Shown here: positions 12,101 to 24,100 of the stretch, one piece after another
How the letters are laid out: every line of letters begins with the position of its first letter
Position numbering within the stretch: position 1 is the stretch's first letter
Made by a program: the position numbers and the translations under genes
The notes under the pieces: generated by a model
The model's database searches: none
What the model saw: the letters and a program-made list of their open reading frames with translations, nothing else
Told to the model about the DNA's origin: nothing
Source: Aplectana chamaeleonis
Taxonomy: Eukaryota > Nematoda > Chromadorea > Rhabditida > Cosmocercidae
Direction of reading: 5' to 3'
Assembly: GCA_029168955.1 (NCBI GenBank)
Contig: JAPDOI010001745.1
Span: 82,588 to 146,587 of the forward strand
DNA: 64,000 nt

Positions 12101-15100
12101 GTTGGCCCGAGAGAACATGCAAACCGATTGGAGGAAGGTGAGTCCCTTCTTCAATCTTCATGTTAAACGACCCCGTATGAAAATAACTTATAAGATTGTT
12201 TTCTCGGACGAAAAAATGTTCAACTTCTTCTTCTTTGCAGCCACAGAGAGGGGTTCCGTCACAGGTTCAGAAACTCGGCCACTAGAGTAGGGTTTGTCCA
12301 CAGATCCATTGTCGATAATGTAGTGGGTCTCTTCGGGCAATTGAACAGGTGCGCAGTAGTATGCCCTTGACTACCGCAATCAGAGCACTCGTCCGGTTTG
12401 CTGTTATCAATCATATGCAAATATGACATCAGCATGGGGGAGTGTCCACAGCCTAACGACGCAAGGGTGCACCTGGCACGCCTGCCAAGTTCCATCTCGG
12501 TCTCGCTGACCTTCGGAGGTGCGACTTCCATGATGGAGTTTATAGCAACTCAGCTCAAGTGTTCCTTCACGAATCGGGAATGCTCCGCGCGCAAGTGACG
12601 GAGGCGTTCTTGTTGTGCTTCGGTCCATCTCTGCACATCTACTTTCGACGGAGCATCGGCGAAAGGCTTTCTGATACATCTCTCTCTAACCGGGTTTAGT
12701 ACTCTTCGCGATGGATGATTAGGCTGCTTCACGATGTTAATGTACACTTGTTGCGCCTGGAGTTGGCAGTGGTCAGTGGCAGAACTGCTACTATGTGAGC
12801 TTCGGCGTGTAAGTGCTCAATTGGAGAGCTTTTAGAACAGCCTGTTGCAATTCGCAGAGCACAATTTTGGACGCGCTGCAGCTTGGACCAAGAGGTGTCC
12901 GACACGATGTGCTGCCAGACTGGGGCAGCACACTCCAAGGCGGGTTGCACGATAGCCTTATAAGTGGTCAGGATCGTTTCTTTATTGCATCCCCAGGACG
13001 TTCCACAGAGAGCACGTAGGACGTTGAGTCTTGTTTTCACTGGGCTTGCTTCTGCTCAGTGTTCTTATGAAACTTCAACGAAAGATCCAACACGAGTCCA
13101 AGTAGCTTGGAGAATCGGGTGGCCGGCAATTGAGTTTTGTGTCATTTCACCATGGGATGGGCACTGCGCTCTGCATTATCAGAGGGAAAGACGGGGACGG
13201 ATGATTTAGAGGCAGAGATTGTGAGCATTTTGCGATCGAAGAAACATTTCAAGTCGATCATATAGTCATTGATCTTACTGGCGGCTACCTTCATGTCGCG
13301 ACCTCGGCACAGAATAGTAATATGATCAGCGTATGCAACGACCTTGATATCTTGAGGGGGAACGCGCAGATCTTCAAGATATAAACTGAAAAGTGCAGGC
13401 GATAAAACTCCTCCTTGAGGGACACCAGCGGCGATGGGGATGCTATTGGAAACATCTCCCTGGAATAGCACATTTGCCCGACGTCCTTTAGTGAAGGCAG
13501 TTATCCACCGCTTCTGCCAGGGCTTAATGGTAGACTTCAACAGACTATCTGATAGTAGGCCTGGATTGACAGTGTCAAATCCCTTTGTTAAGTCGAGGGC
13601 CACACCAACAGTACGTTGGGGTTTCATGGCATTGAAGCCGTCCAAAACATAGCTCACAATTCCCAACAAGGCCGTAGTGGTGGAATGTAATTTACGGAAA
13701 CCATGTTGGTACTGCTGTTGGCTGTTATGCTCGGCAAGCTCCTCCACAACCAGTTTTTCGGCAACTTTGGCGATGGGTGAGAGTAGACTGATCGGCCGGT
13801 ACCCTTTAGCCGTGGATGGTGACTTTCCCGGCTTCGGCAGTGGAATAACACGAGCGACTTTCCAATTTTGGGGTAAAGTACATGTACGAAACGATATATT
13901 TATGACGTCAGCAAGAAGGGGCAGTAATTCACTGGGCAGTCTCTTAAGGACTGCTGGGCACAAACCGTCTAGCCCTACTGCCTTCGAGTTGCTCATCTCC
14001 TTTATCACCTTCTCGACCTGTGCAGGTGTGACTGCTTCATTTACATCCATGAGTGGCAAATTACAGAGTTCCCGTACAGTTATTCTATTCTGCTTCTCTC
14101 TTTTGGTTCTAGTGATGAAAAAATGCTTCCCAAGAGCATTTGCGGCCTCTTTCCCTGATTTGAAGACTCCACCTTCAAATTCTATCGTGGAATTGTTGGC
14201 AGAAGTGAACTTTCCGGAGATCCTTTTCAAAGCCTTCCACGTTGCTGCTGCATCATTTCTGAAGTTCATCTTCTCAGTGAACTTTTCCCATGTTTCCTTC
14301 TTGTGCCTGTCAAAGTCCTTCCTGATCTCACCATCCAGCGCAGCGATGTCTGGGTCAAGATGATCTGCGGCTCTCTTTGCGTCCCTTGTCCTTATCTTCT
14401 GCAGTGTTTTCCTGGTGACATTGGAAAAGAAGGTCTTTACGCAGCCTTCAGGGATCGCAGCTTTCATAGCCTTCAAGATAGCATCAGATAGGTGGCGCTC
14501 CTTCTGGTGTACAACGCCATTCCTCGGGTAACTAGCCGCTTGGCGAAGCGCAACCCTCCCTGAACAGGCTCCAGTCTGCAAGGCCTAAATTAAGATAAGA
14601 ATGATGAAGAACACCAGTATAGGGAGCAAGAGAGTTAGAAAGATCAATATCTACAAAGACAGGGATGTGATCACTGGAAAGAGTTGTGGATGTTGACCAA
14701 GAGCAAGCATTAGAGAGATTGGAAGAGACGAGGGAGATGTCTGGGCTAGAAGATTGGCCATTGGCAGGGAGACGAGTGGGCTGATCATCGTTTAGAATGA
14801 CCAGGTCGCACTCCTCCGCCCATTCTTCGACGTCATTTCCTCTACCATCAGAATTAATCGACGAGCAGAACGTGTGGGCATTAAAGTCACCCGCGAAGAC
14901 AATTGAGGGACAGAAAGAGCAGTCGTAAAGCTGCTTGAGGAGCGGGATAGGGTTGTAGTTTGGTGAATAGGATGTAGGAGGAGGAATATATATTGAAAAG
15001 AGAAAATGGAGTTTTTAGAGGAATATGGATGGGGACCCACTCGAGAGTGCTATCCTTTGGAGTATTTGGGATTAAGTAAGAGGGAAGGGAGGATAGAACA

Positions 15101-18100
15101 AACGCAGAGACTCCGCCTCCTTGAGATGATCTAGGAGTATGATATGCAGTATAGCCCGGGATGTTTGGATGCCGAGAGGTAGCAGAGGGAGAGAGTTTGG
15201 TTTCCTGAACCATGATAACATCCGGGTGATGAGTACGAGCAAAGAGCGATAGAGAGAAAGATTGGATCGAAGGCCATTTAGATTGATGGGTACAACTGAT
15301 AGGGGGCGATTGGTAGATGAGGCATTAGAGTTACTGGAGGCGGATATGACAATACAACGAAAGGAAGAATTGTGGTGCCTCACAGAACTGAGACCCGAAC
15401 AAGAGAAGTGCACCCACCTTTAGCATCCAAAGCAATGGACGTTGGTTCCACTCCAAGTGACATAACTGTCGCATGTGGCTCATGGGAACTTCTTCTGAGC
15501 AGGTCCTAGATTCCTTTCGACGCCGGCCATTTGTAGAAGAATCCTCAGGAAAGCTGCAGCCAGCCAGCACCTCTTCCATGACAAAAACCCTCTCCGCGGA
15601 AACAACTTAGACAAAGTTCAACTTAGACGGGCCTGATGGATTCAACTCGTACTAGAGAGAGCTGCGCAAGGACCCACTCACGTTCTCGAAGAGGAACTTC
15701 GGAGGGAGAAGTTTGATGTGTTGGGAACAGGGATGTTCGGCAATTGCCGTTTGCCGGTTGCCGTTTGCCGGCCGTTTTTGGACGACTTTTGTCGATTGTC
15801 GTTTGCCGTTTTTCCTCTCACTTTTCGACAAAATTCGGCAAAAAAAGTGTGCAATAGATAACAAACGCCGCGATTAGGACGCGCATGGTAAATCCCATAA
15901 GCCTTGCCGCGACCGGCTCGAAAGTAGGGAAACAGGCTATACGTACTTCAAAACTTCAAGCCAGTTGGTGTTATCTACCGTGCGGTCATGTCAAAGCAAT
16001 TGCTAGTATTGTAGTGTCATGCTCGTGTGGGTCCTCTTGTCTCGAAGAGTACCGAATTCACCACAGTCTTCTTGTTGAGGCTTGATCAATGAATGTAGGG
16101 TTCAGCGGGACAAGAAGTAACACCCTAAACGTTTTCAGGAGAGGGCACAAAGGGTTCAGAGCTCAATTTCTTTCAGACATTTTTCAAAGCGTCGTGTGGA
16201 AGACGTTGGACTTCACTGGCAGTTTGTGGGGTTATGCACTTTGCCATCTCCTATTATGCTCAAAATTACGCTGAGAAACATGCTACCAAGTTGAAAGTTG
16301 GAGTTCTGAGTTAAAAGGGTGGGGAAGGATGTACACTTTGTGGGGAACATTCGTTTCGGTTAAATTCGCTGCCTGACTATAAACTGGATTGACGGAGTCG
16401 ACGGTATTCGGATTAAGGGGTGGCGTACAGTTTGGGAAGGAGGTGGTTTGACAAACCGCGGTTTTTTAGGAGTCGTATTGGTGGAAAGCTTGAAAAACTA
16501 CCCCACTCAATGTATTTGAGTTATTGGCTCGCAGTTCAGAAGAAATTTAAAAGGTCGCAGGGGGGAGATGCCGAATATTTAGCCGTTTCTCAGTAACGTT
16601 TTCAAGGCTGTTCGGAAACGTGCGTTTTAGTTGTATTTTTTCACGTGATTATCTTTGATCTGAATTCCGGTTAAACAGTAAACACACCGTGAGGCACGAA
16701 ACGAGTACGCCGCGAACTCTGACAAAGTTTCCTAATCAGATAAAAGATCTAACAACCGTAGGTGCACATTTCTGTTCGTAGGCCCCGCCCAGTTATAGTA
16801 TGGCTCACGATTAATTTTATATGAAATACTCTCAGTTGGTCCTATTTTTGTAAAGGCGCAGCCACCCATCGCGATGCCGCAGCGGCACTTTCGCGGAGCT
16901 CTGGTACCTTTCGCGGAGCCGGTATGGCTTTATCGCGGAGTCGCAGCGGCCATTTCCGCAAGAGAAGGGCTGCCACGCTCGTTAAAAAATAATCAAGTCA
17001 AGTAAGGAAACACTGACCTCTTCCTTTTTTTTAAACTACTTTCGAATGCTCATCCCCTTAAATTGGATTGCGCGATACTCTGAATTTCGTGCGATAAATT
17101 TGAAACACGAAGCAATTGCATGACTACTACATATTCCGAAAAGGGTTGATATTAGAGAACCGCGAAAAATTACTATGCTTTCACTACAGCATTCCCATTA
17201 CCAGTGTTCAATAGAATGCCCATTTCGGTCTGCTTTTTATATCAGGTATTGTACCTAAGTAAGAGGTTAAATTTCTTGTGGTATTATTGAAAAACCTCGT
17301 GGTGTTATTGAACTAGAACAAAATGCCGAGATTCAAGGACAGTCGGCCATACACTATTCAGAAACCATTTCTTATCTGGCTATCGAAATACGATTTGTGC
17401 ATGAGGAAGATGTATTTTTAATGCTACTTTTAGAACATTTGCATCGTTTTTGTACGAGATTTCTTATTTTGCCGTTTGTCGATTGCCGTTTGCCGGCCAT
17501 TTTTGGACAAAATTTGTCGATTTCCGTTTACCGATTTTTCAAAATCGTTTGCCGCACATCTCTGGTTGGGAAGCATTCAGCTGGTACGGCAAGCTAGACA
17601 TTGCCTTCGTTTCTTGCAGTATGAACTCTGCAGATTACCAGACTGTACTAAAAGATCACCTCCTACCCTTTTTGAGACGCCATCGCCTTGTATTCCAGCA
17701 GGACAATGCGTCCATTCATGTAAGCAGGTCGACGCTTGATTGGTTTCAGGCCAATCATGTCGATTTACTTGCCGGACCTCAGCCCGATGGAAAACTTGTG
17801 GGGTATACGTGCGCGACGCGTGTACGCTCATGGCGAGCAGTACGAGTCCATAGCCCAACTGAAGGAAGCCGTTATCGCCGAGTGGGTCGCAATTGAAGGT
17901 GGCGTCCACAAGAACTTAGTGAACAGTATGCCAAACAGAATATTCGACGTTACCCTGCGCCAGGGTAACTCGACTGACTATTGAATTTATGTTGAGTGTT
18001 ATTATAATAAACGGATAAATATAGGGCCTGTGAAATTGAAGTTTTTGGTCGTATCCTCTGCTATGTCATATAGTTTTGCATCGGTCAATTTCGACACATT

Positions 18101-21100
18101 CCGGTGCCAGCTTTCCAAAATTCGACGTATTTTTATGAAAACCTGTACCCAGGGGTTTGAAAAGGTGCTGCGTGGATTGGCTTTTGCAGTTTTCCTGCTT
18201 AGTCTACGCGAAATCCAAAACTGCGAAAATCGGTGTATCGGTCTTTGCCGCGCAGTGTATAAGATATATACACCCACGCGTAGAATATAAGGGAAAAATG
18301 ACAAATGTCCCTCTAACCTTCACTTCCCCAGACAATACCGCTCGATTACTCGATGAAAAGCTCCATATCTATGTGAAAGGAGTACGCAGACACAGTCGGA
18401 GTGAACTTGCCTTTCCTTATAGTACCTATTTTGGCACACATTTTGGGATACCTGCTGGTTGGAACATTGTACTACTGTTCAGTGCCCGCGCGGCTGTGCC
18501 GTTCGAGTATAAATGGCCTGACGCGCCGCTTTCTCCACAACCTTTGTGGCAGTTTTATCACCTATTTCGTAGTCTCCCCATAAGTTTCTTTGTGCTAAAT
18601 CTTATTTCAGTTCTTTACCATCCTGCGCTGCACTGAGTTAAAGCACGTACTTAGAGTTGGCATGCATGGCACAATTGGGGCCCGACTTTATCCCGCTCCG
18701 TCAAAGCGGTGGCGTTGGTGTATTATTAGGCATCGTTTATACTTTCGCCGCGGAGCGACGCGGCGAAGTGTATTCCCATAATATCGATCGTGCGGCGCCG
18801 CGTGATCAACACCAAAAGATTGCAATGTGCCGCGCCGCCCCGCGCCAGAAGTATAAACGACCCCTTAGTCTCTGCCCACGTGTAGAAAGCATTCGTACTC
18901 GGACGCCAAGCCAGTGCGCGTCTAAATAGTTAGCGTCAAGTAGTATTAAAGATTCATTAATGCTAGTTTACGACGAAATTGCAGTTTTCACGTCATTTGA
19001 TTGCGTCGCATACCTTCTGACGGAATCATCAACGGTATATCTCTGGGTAAGGGTAACAACTGTGAAATAAAGACAAGGACACGGCTTCCTGAATACCTAC
19101 TGGAACGTACAGCACATTCCACGGGGTATTCGTAGAGACTTGAATGCTTCTGGGGCCTATTTAATGGCTTTTCCTGTCAGTGCGTTCATGTCCCCCCCCC
19201 CTTAAATCTGGTGCCAATACATGGACCTGGGAGGAATAGTGAATTTGGTTGACCTCAGGCGCGAATCGAATCCGACCGTGTACAGCGAACAGCCGCGCAT
19301 CCAGTATTCTTTCGGAATAGACGACCCACTCCAGGAAAAAAAGGTTCGCATGCAATCACAGGACCATGTTGTCATGATTTTTCTTCAGAGGATGTAGAAG
19401 CATAGAACAGCATGTCAAATGTATGCAAATAGCATACATAAAACACTATAAAATGCAAGTAGAGTTCACGCAATCACTTTAGTCTGATTAATGGACGGGG
19501 CTGCGATGGTAGATCACACCGCGCGAATCGAAACCCATTCCCCACTGAGGCCGCCAACTTCACACGGCCAGCCGCCTGGTCCATGCGTCAAACTAAAATG
19601 AAAACGGAAACTGTACTTTAGGTGGGCCGTCTACTCCGATAGAGCGAGAAAGTGTTTAGCGTGGAGGAACTGCAGAGAACCCGGGTTAAATTCACGCTCA
19701 TCCTATTGGCTTACCTGCGGTAAATACGCCTTCTTGTCAATAGGACAGTCCTGCTACAAATCGCGGTTCATGGTACGCTTTCTGCCAAATTTTGCCTACT
19801 TTTACATAAAACAGAAAACAGCAAGAAGCTGGCAGAAAACAGAAAATTCCGCACACCCCTGATTTCCAAGCGCTTTTGCGTACTTACAGCGAGAAAATGT
19901 GGGGGGGGGGACGCAGCACACACGCGCAGAAGCAAGCGATAAACGGAAAAAAATTCATTCCGAAAGAAAGGATCACACAACAACTGTGTACCAACTGAAG
20001 GAGATCAAAAATGTTCTTAATATTGTGACCTTGGAGCGAGAAAACATTAGGACCGCTTCTGTAATGGACTAGAGGTCACGATTAAACAGAGAAATCATTG
20101 AACACAGAGTAGATTCTCGTTTTACATTGACGAAGAAGGTTTCGAAATAGTATGAAACTAAAAAAAAATTGAAAAACTTGCAGATCTTCTTGTCCCGTAT
20201 GTCTAAAATCAGTCAGGGTGAAGGAAAACTCTGCTAATGAAGGAAAAATTTTACAATGTGCACTGAATGGCTTAGAAACGCCTAAAAATGGTAAGAGCAA
20301 CGTATTGAATCTTAACTACGAGCATGTTACCATAATTGATTGTGTGTTGTCACTAGCTAGGTATAAGTACCACAAAATGCAAATAAAACAAAAAAGAAAC
20401 TCTACCGGGAGTCAGTAAGACCCTGCGACAGCCCGTCGCTGTATGCATCACCTTTGCGATAGAGCATAGAGGGATCACGCCACTCAAAACAATAAAATCC
20501 CTCTACGATCTCTCGCCGCGACAAGCGCATGCAAACTGCTCCGCGACGCGATCAATAGTAGATGGCGAGACCTGTCCCTCCAGCGACAATAAAGCCATAA
20601 GGGGTCTGCAGATTTGCAGAGACCGGTGAGTGGTCGCCTAGCGTCAGCCTTGACGCGGCGACAAAAATGTTTCGAAACATTATCGTCGCGGCGTCGGTTG
20701 CCGCTTGCTGGCAGTGATGTAGGGCCGTCGCGGCGTCAATACACTCTGCGGTGCCCCCTCGTCGCCCTTCACGTCGCGTCGGTCACCCTCGTCGCCGAAT
20801 GTAATCGATATTGCATCACCCAGTGCTGTTCGTCGCTGAGAGCAACGCCGCAACTTCAACTCTGCGGACCCCTATAGCCTATCAATAGCCATCCGGGCTC
20901 TGCAGGTTTGCATCGCGGCGAGTCTCGCTGCGGCAGCGCAATGATGGAGAATGGGAGACACCAAGCAGCAAGCAGGAACTGCAAAGCAAAGTGTTTTTGC
21001 CGCCGCGACAGCAGCAACTGCCGGAATGCCGCAGTCAGCGTGCGACAGCGGAAAATGGTCTCGACAATTTCCTTCGCCGGCGACGAACGCCACCATGGAT

Positions 21101-24100
21101 TGATTATAACTCAAATTTCTATTATCTCATGCATACCGTCTTTCGAACGCGACGTTTCCGGTTTTTGATTTGAGGAATATACAAGAACGCTTTAGGGTGT
21201 ACATTTGGATCCGAGATGCTCAACCTACGCGTGGTGGATCTGTGGAGTCGACTACCAAGATCAAGAAGACTCATCAAACGAGCGTCAACAACTCCACGAG
21301 GAGTTTTTTCTGTGTGGGAGTGTAAATGGCTGGCTGCTACACTCCTTGATATTCTACTGTTACGAGCTGGCATTGAGAAGAATCCTGGACCGCGAAACAA
21401 GACTCCGCGATATCCATGCCGTCATTGTGGATTGTCGGCACAACATGCGAGCATCCAGTGCAGTGGTTGCCTTGGCTGGGTACACCTCAAATGTTCGGGG
21501 TTGACTAGTTACAGTGATTACACTGATGCCTATTGTTGTATGTCTTGTATTAACTTACCTTCTACGGTTCCTCTTCATAGTCTCAACATTTTTCAACTCA
21601 ATATTAATGGCTTGCGTGCCAAACTTATGGAACTTACATTGTACATTAAACGCTCACAACCTGATGTCATCCTCCTACAGGAGACCAAACTTAGCGTGTC
21701 CTCCCCTTCTCAGCCCCGCCTTCCCGGCTATACATCCTATCATATTCCCCGTACATCACATGGCGGTGGCGTGTCAACTTTTGTTACATCTTCAATTCCA
21801 TCTCACCTTATTGACCTTCCCAATGACAATGTTGTTGAATGTATAGGAGTTCATATAGTATTGCAAAGCTGTCCTCTGGATATTGTCAATGTTTACATTC
21901 CCCCATCCACCTCTTGTCCCAACGCATTTGATCCCACACCATACTTACATGATGTATTTTCAATCCTCTCATCTTCATCTGCTGTCATGGCTGGTGACTT
22001 CAATGCTCATTCCCCTTCCTGGTTCTCCTCCTTAGATCCTGATGACAGAGGAGAACTACTTGAGCTTTTTGCGGATGATTGTGACCTAATTCCTATAAAC
22101 GAAGATTCTCCTACTCGTCTCCCATCGACGGGCAGGCCCTCCTCACCTGATGTCACGTTCGTTTCCTCTTCTCTTGCCATGTCTTGTAACTGGTTCACAT
22201 CTGTGGCCATGGCCAGTGATCATGTACCCATCAGCACAACATTGGATCTGTCTCTTAATAGTCATCTCGCACCTTTTTCTGGCTCCCGTAGCAAATGTTA
22301 CATTAACTACAGTAAGGCTAACTGGGTCCTGTTTAAGGAGGTGCTGCTCAGCCGGGTAGCCAACTATCCGCTAGCTGGCTCTGTTCATGACAAAGAGAAG
22401 TTCGTCGTCGACACCATATGCGAAGCCTCCAGAATAGCCATTCCGATCGGTCGTGCAAGAAGGTTCCACCCTAACGTACCAAAGGAAGCACTGGAGCTAA
22501 TCACACAACGGGACGACAGACGCAGAACTGATCCTTCCGATCCGTGCAATTCACTACTGTCAGATGAGATCTCTAAAGTGCTGAACGACTACAAGCAGAA
22601 ACGCTGGAGGAGTACACCGAATCCATCAATTTTGTGAAAGATAGCAAACAAGCGTGGACCATTCTGAAGCGACTATCTGGGAAGAAGATGGCACCTGCGC
22701 GCAATACGCTTGAGTTCCCCTCGGGCAGATTTGAATTCGGATACAAGGCTGCCTGTCAACTTGGTAAACTCTATGCTTCTGCTTCATCTCGCCGCAACAA
22801 AGAGCACAGATGTACTTTACGTGCGATCAGAAAACTCAGTCGACATGACATACCTGCCATAACTGCTTCTACCGTCTCTACCATCATCAAGTCGATGAAG
22901 AATTCGAGGGCAGAAGGACCAGACGGCATCTCAGCCGTTCATCTGAAGCATTTGCCGGAACAGTACGCAGAGGTACTCAGTGATCTTATTTATTGTCGTT
23001 TACCACTGGTATTATTCCTGCTCGTTGGAAACAAGCGACTGTTCTCCCAGTTCCCAAGCCTGGCAAACCAGAAGATAAAGCAACGTCACACCGTCCCATA
23101 TCCCTATTGTCCCCTATCGCTAAGTTGGCGGAGACAATCATAAACCCGCATCTCCAGGGCGCACTACAGCAGAACGTCCATCAGCATGGCTTCAAAAAGG
23201 CGCACTCCACCATCACCGCATTAACGTCAATATCTGAACACATCATTGCTGGTTTCAATAGAAATGCTCCCGCCGGTAGAAGTCTAGTCGTCGCAATTGA
23301 TCTGACTGCCGCTTTTGACAATGTCAGCACTTCCTTGCTATCTAAATCGATTCTGGACTGTGACATGCCCGACTGGTGCAAACGATGGACTGACAACTTC
23401 GTCAAAGATCGCTCCATACGTGTGAAATTTGACGGACACCTGTCGAAGTCGGTTCCCTTGAAGGCGGGAGTTCCTCAAGGTGGAGTATTATCACCAAGCC
23501 TATTCTCCTTATATCTATCCGATATTCCGAAGCCGCCGCCCAACATCCACTTATGTCTGTATGCAGATGATATCACAATTGTATGCACTGACTCTGTTAT
23601 CGATCGTGCCACTACGGAGATGAACAAATACCTCTGCAGCCTGGCCAAATTTCTCGAATCGAAGCAGCTAAAGGTCTCTCCTTCAAAGTCTAGCGTCACT
23701 CTGTGCACTACTGCAACGGCTAAGCATCTGCTACATCCCAGGGTTCTCTGGGAAGGTAACCAGTTGCCCCTCTCCAGGCACCCTCGGCTACTTGGAATCT
23801 TTCTGGATCCTTCACTGCGCTTTAATGAAAACACGCGCATCCGAGCTGCAACTGCCAACACGCGAAATAACATCCTCCGTGCTCTGGCGGGTACTACCTG
23901 GGGTAGCACAAAGGAAGTTTTACGCACGACATATAAGGCCATGATACAGCCTACTCTGGAGTATGGAGCCCCGATATGGACTAGACACCTGTCGGACGCC
24001 TCTTGGAGCAAGCTACAACGTGTACAAAACACTGCACTTCGTGTCATCACTGGCTGCCCAAAATCAACACCTATATCCCATCTTCACCAAGAATGTGCCC

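Larger units (their letters stand above)
12227..15615 (-). mobile_element. LINE B copy 1 (antisense, slightly 5'-truncated)
   Basis: A non-LTR retrotransposon of the APE-endonuclease Jockey/CR1-like group. It is flanked by the 9-bp duplication GTTCAACTT (12218-12226, 15616-15624) inside the transposase gene. The 3' end (low coordinate) shows the element's AAG tail as CTTCTTCTTT. The 5' region retains the 2A-like segment as ERNLGP, with the key Pro mutated to Leu. Confidence 0.92.
11738..17984 (+). pseudogene. Tc3-like transposase, broken in three places
   Basis: The N-terminal DNA-binding part starts [18 protein letters not shown] (11738) and has two helix-turn-helix-like units plus GRPRG. 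A frameshift near 11940 leads into [18 protein letters not shown], then DWRK, an apparent 57-bp intron (12138-12194, gtgagt to ataag), and FSDEK with the first catalytic Asp. LINE B interrupts at 12226; coding resumes at 15616 with [11 protein letters not shown] hAT element interrupts at 15728; coding resumes at 17565 with [10 protein letters not shown], the second Asp in QQDNASIH, and the Glu in [11 protein letters not shown]. It ends NSTDY and a stop at 17984. Additional frameshifts lie near 17750-17780 and 15650 has an in-frame stop. The DDE triad is present but the gene is dead. Confidence 0.88.
11149..18257 (+). mobile_element. Tc3-like Tc1/mariner element with long TIRs and three insertions
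   Basis: Outer ends read CACTGCGCGGCAAA in inverted orientation, each next to TA (11147-11148, 18258-18259), the Tc1/mariner target. The inverted repeats run on for over 200 bp; for example GAAATTGACCGATGCAAAAC near 11600 pairs with its complement near 18080. Inside are a short TIR repeat (11226-11506) in the left arm, LINE B (12227-15615) and a hAT element (15728-17564). Removing these leaves about 1.6-1.9 kb, the normal Tc1/Tc3 size. Confidence 0.9.

Noticed and set aside
18157..18636. 159-codon ORF at the right end of the Tc3-like element
   Set aside because: It crosses the inverted repeat and the TA boundary, and has no resemblance to known proteins.
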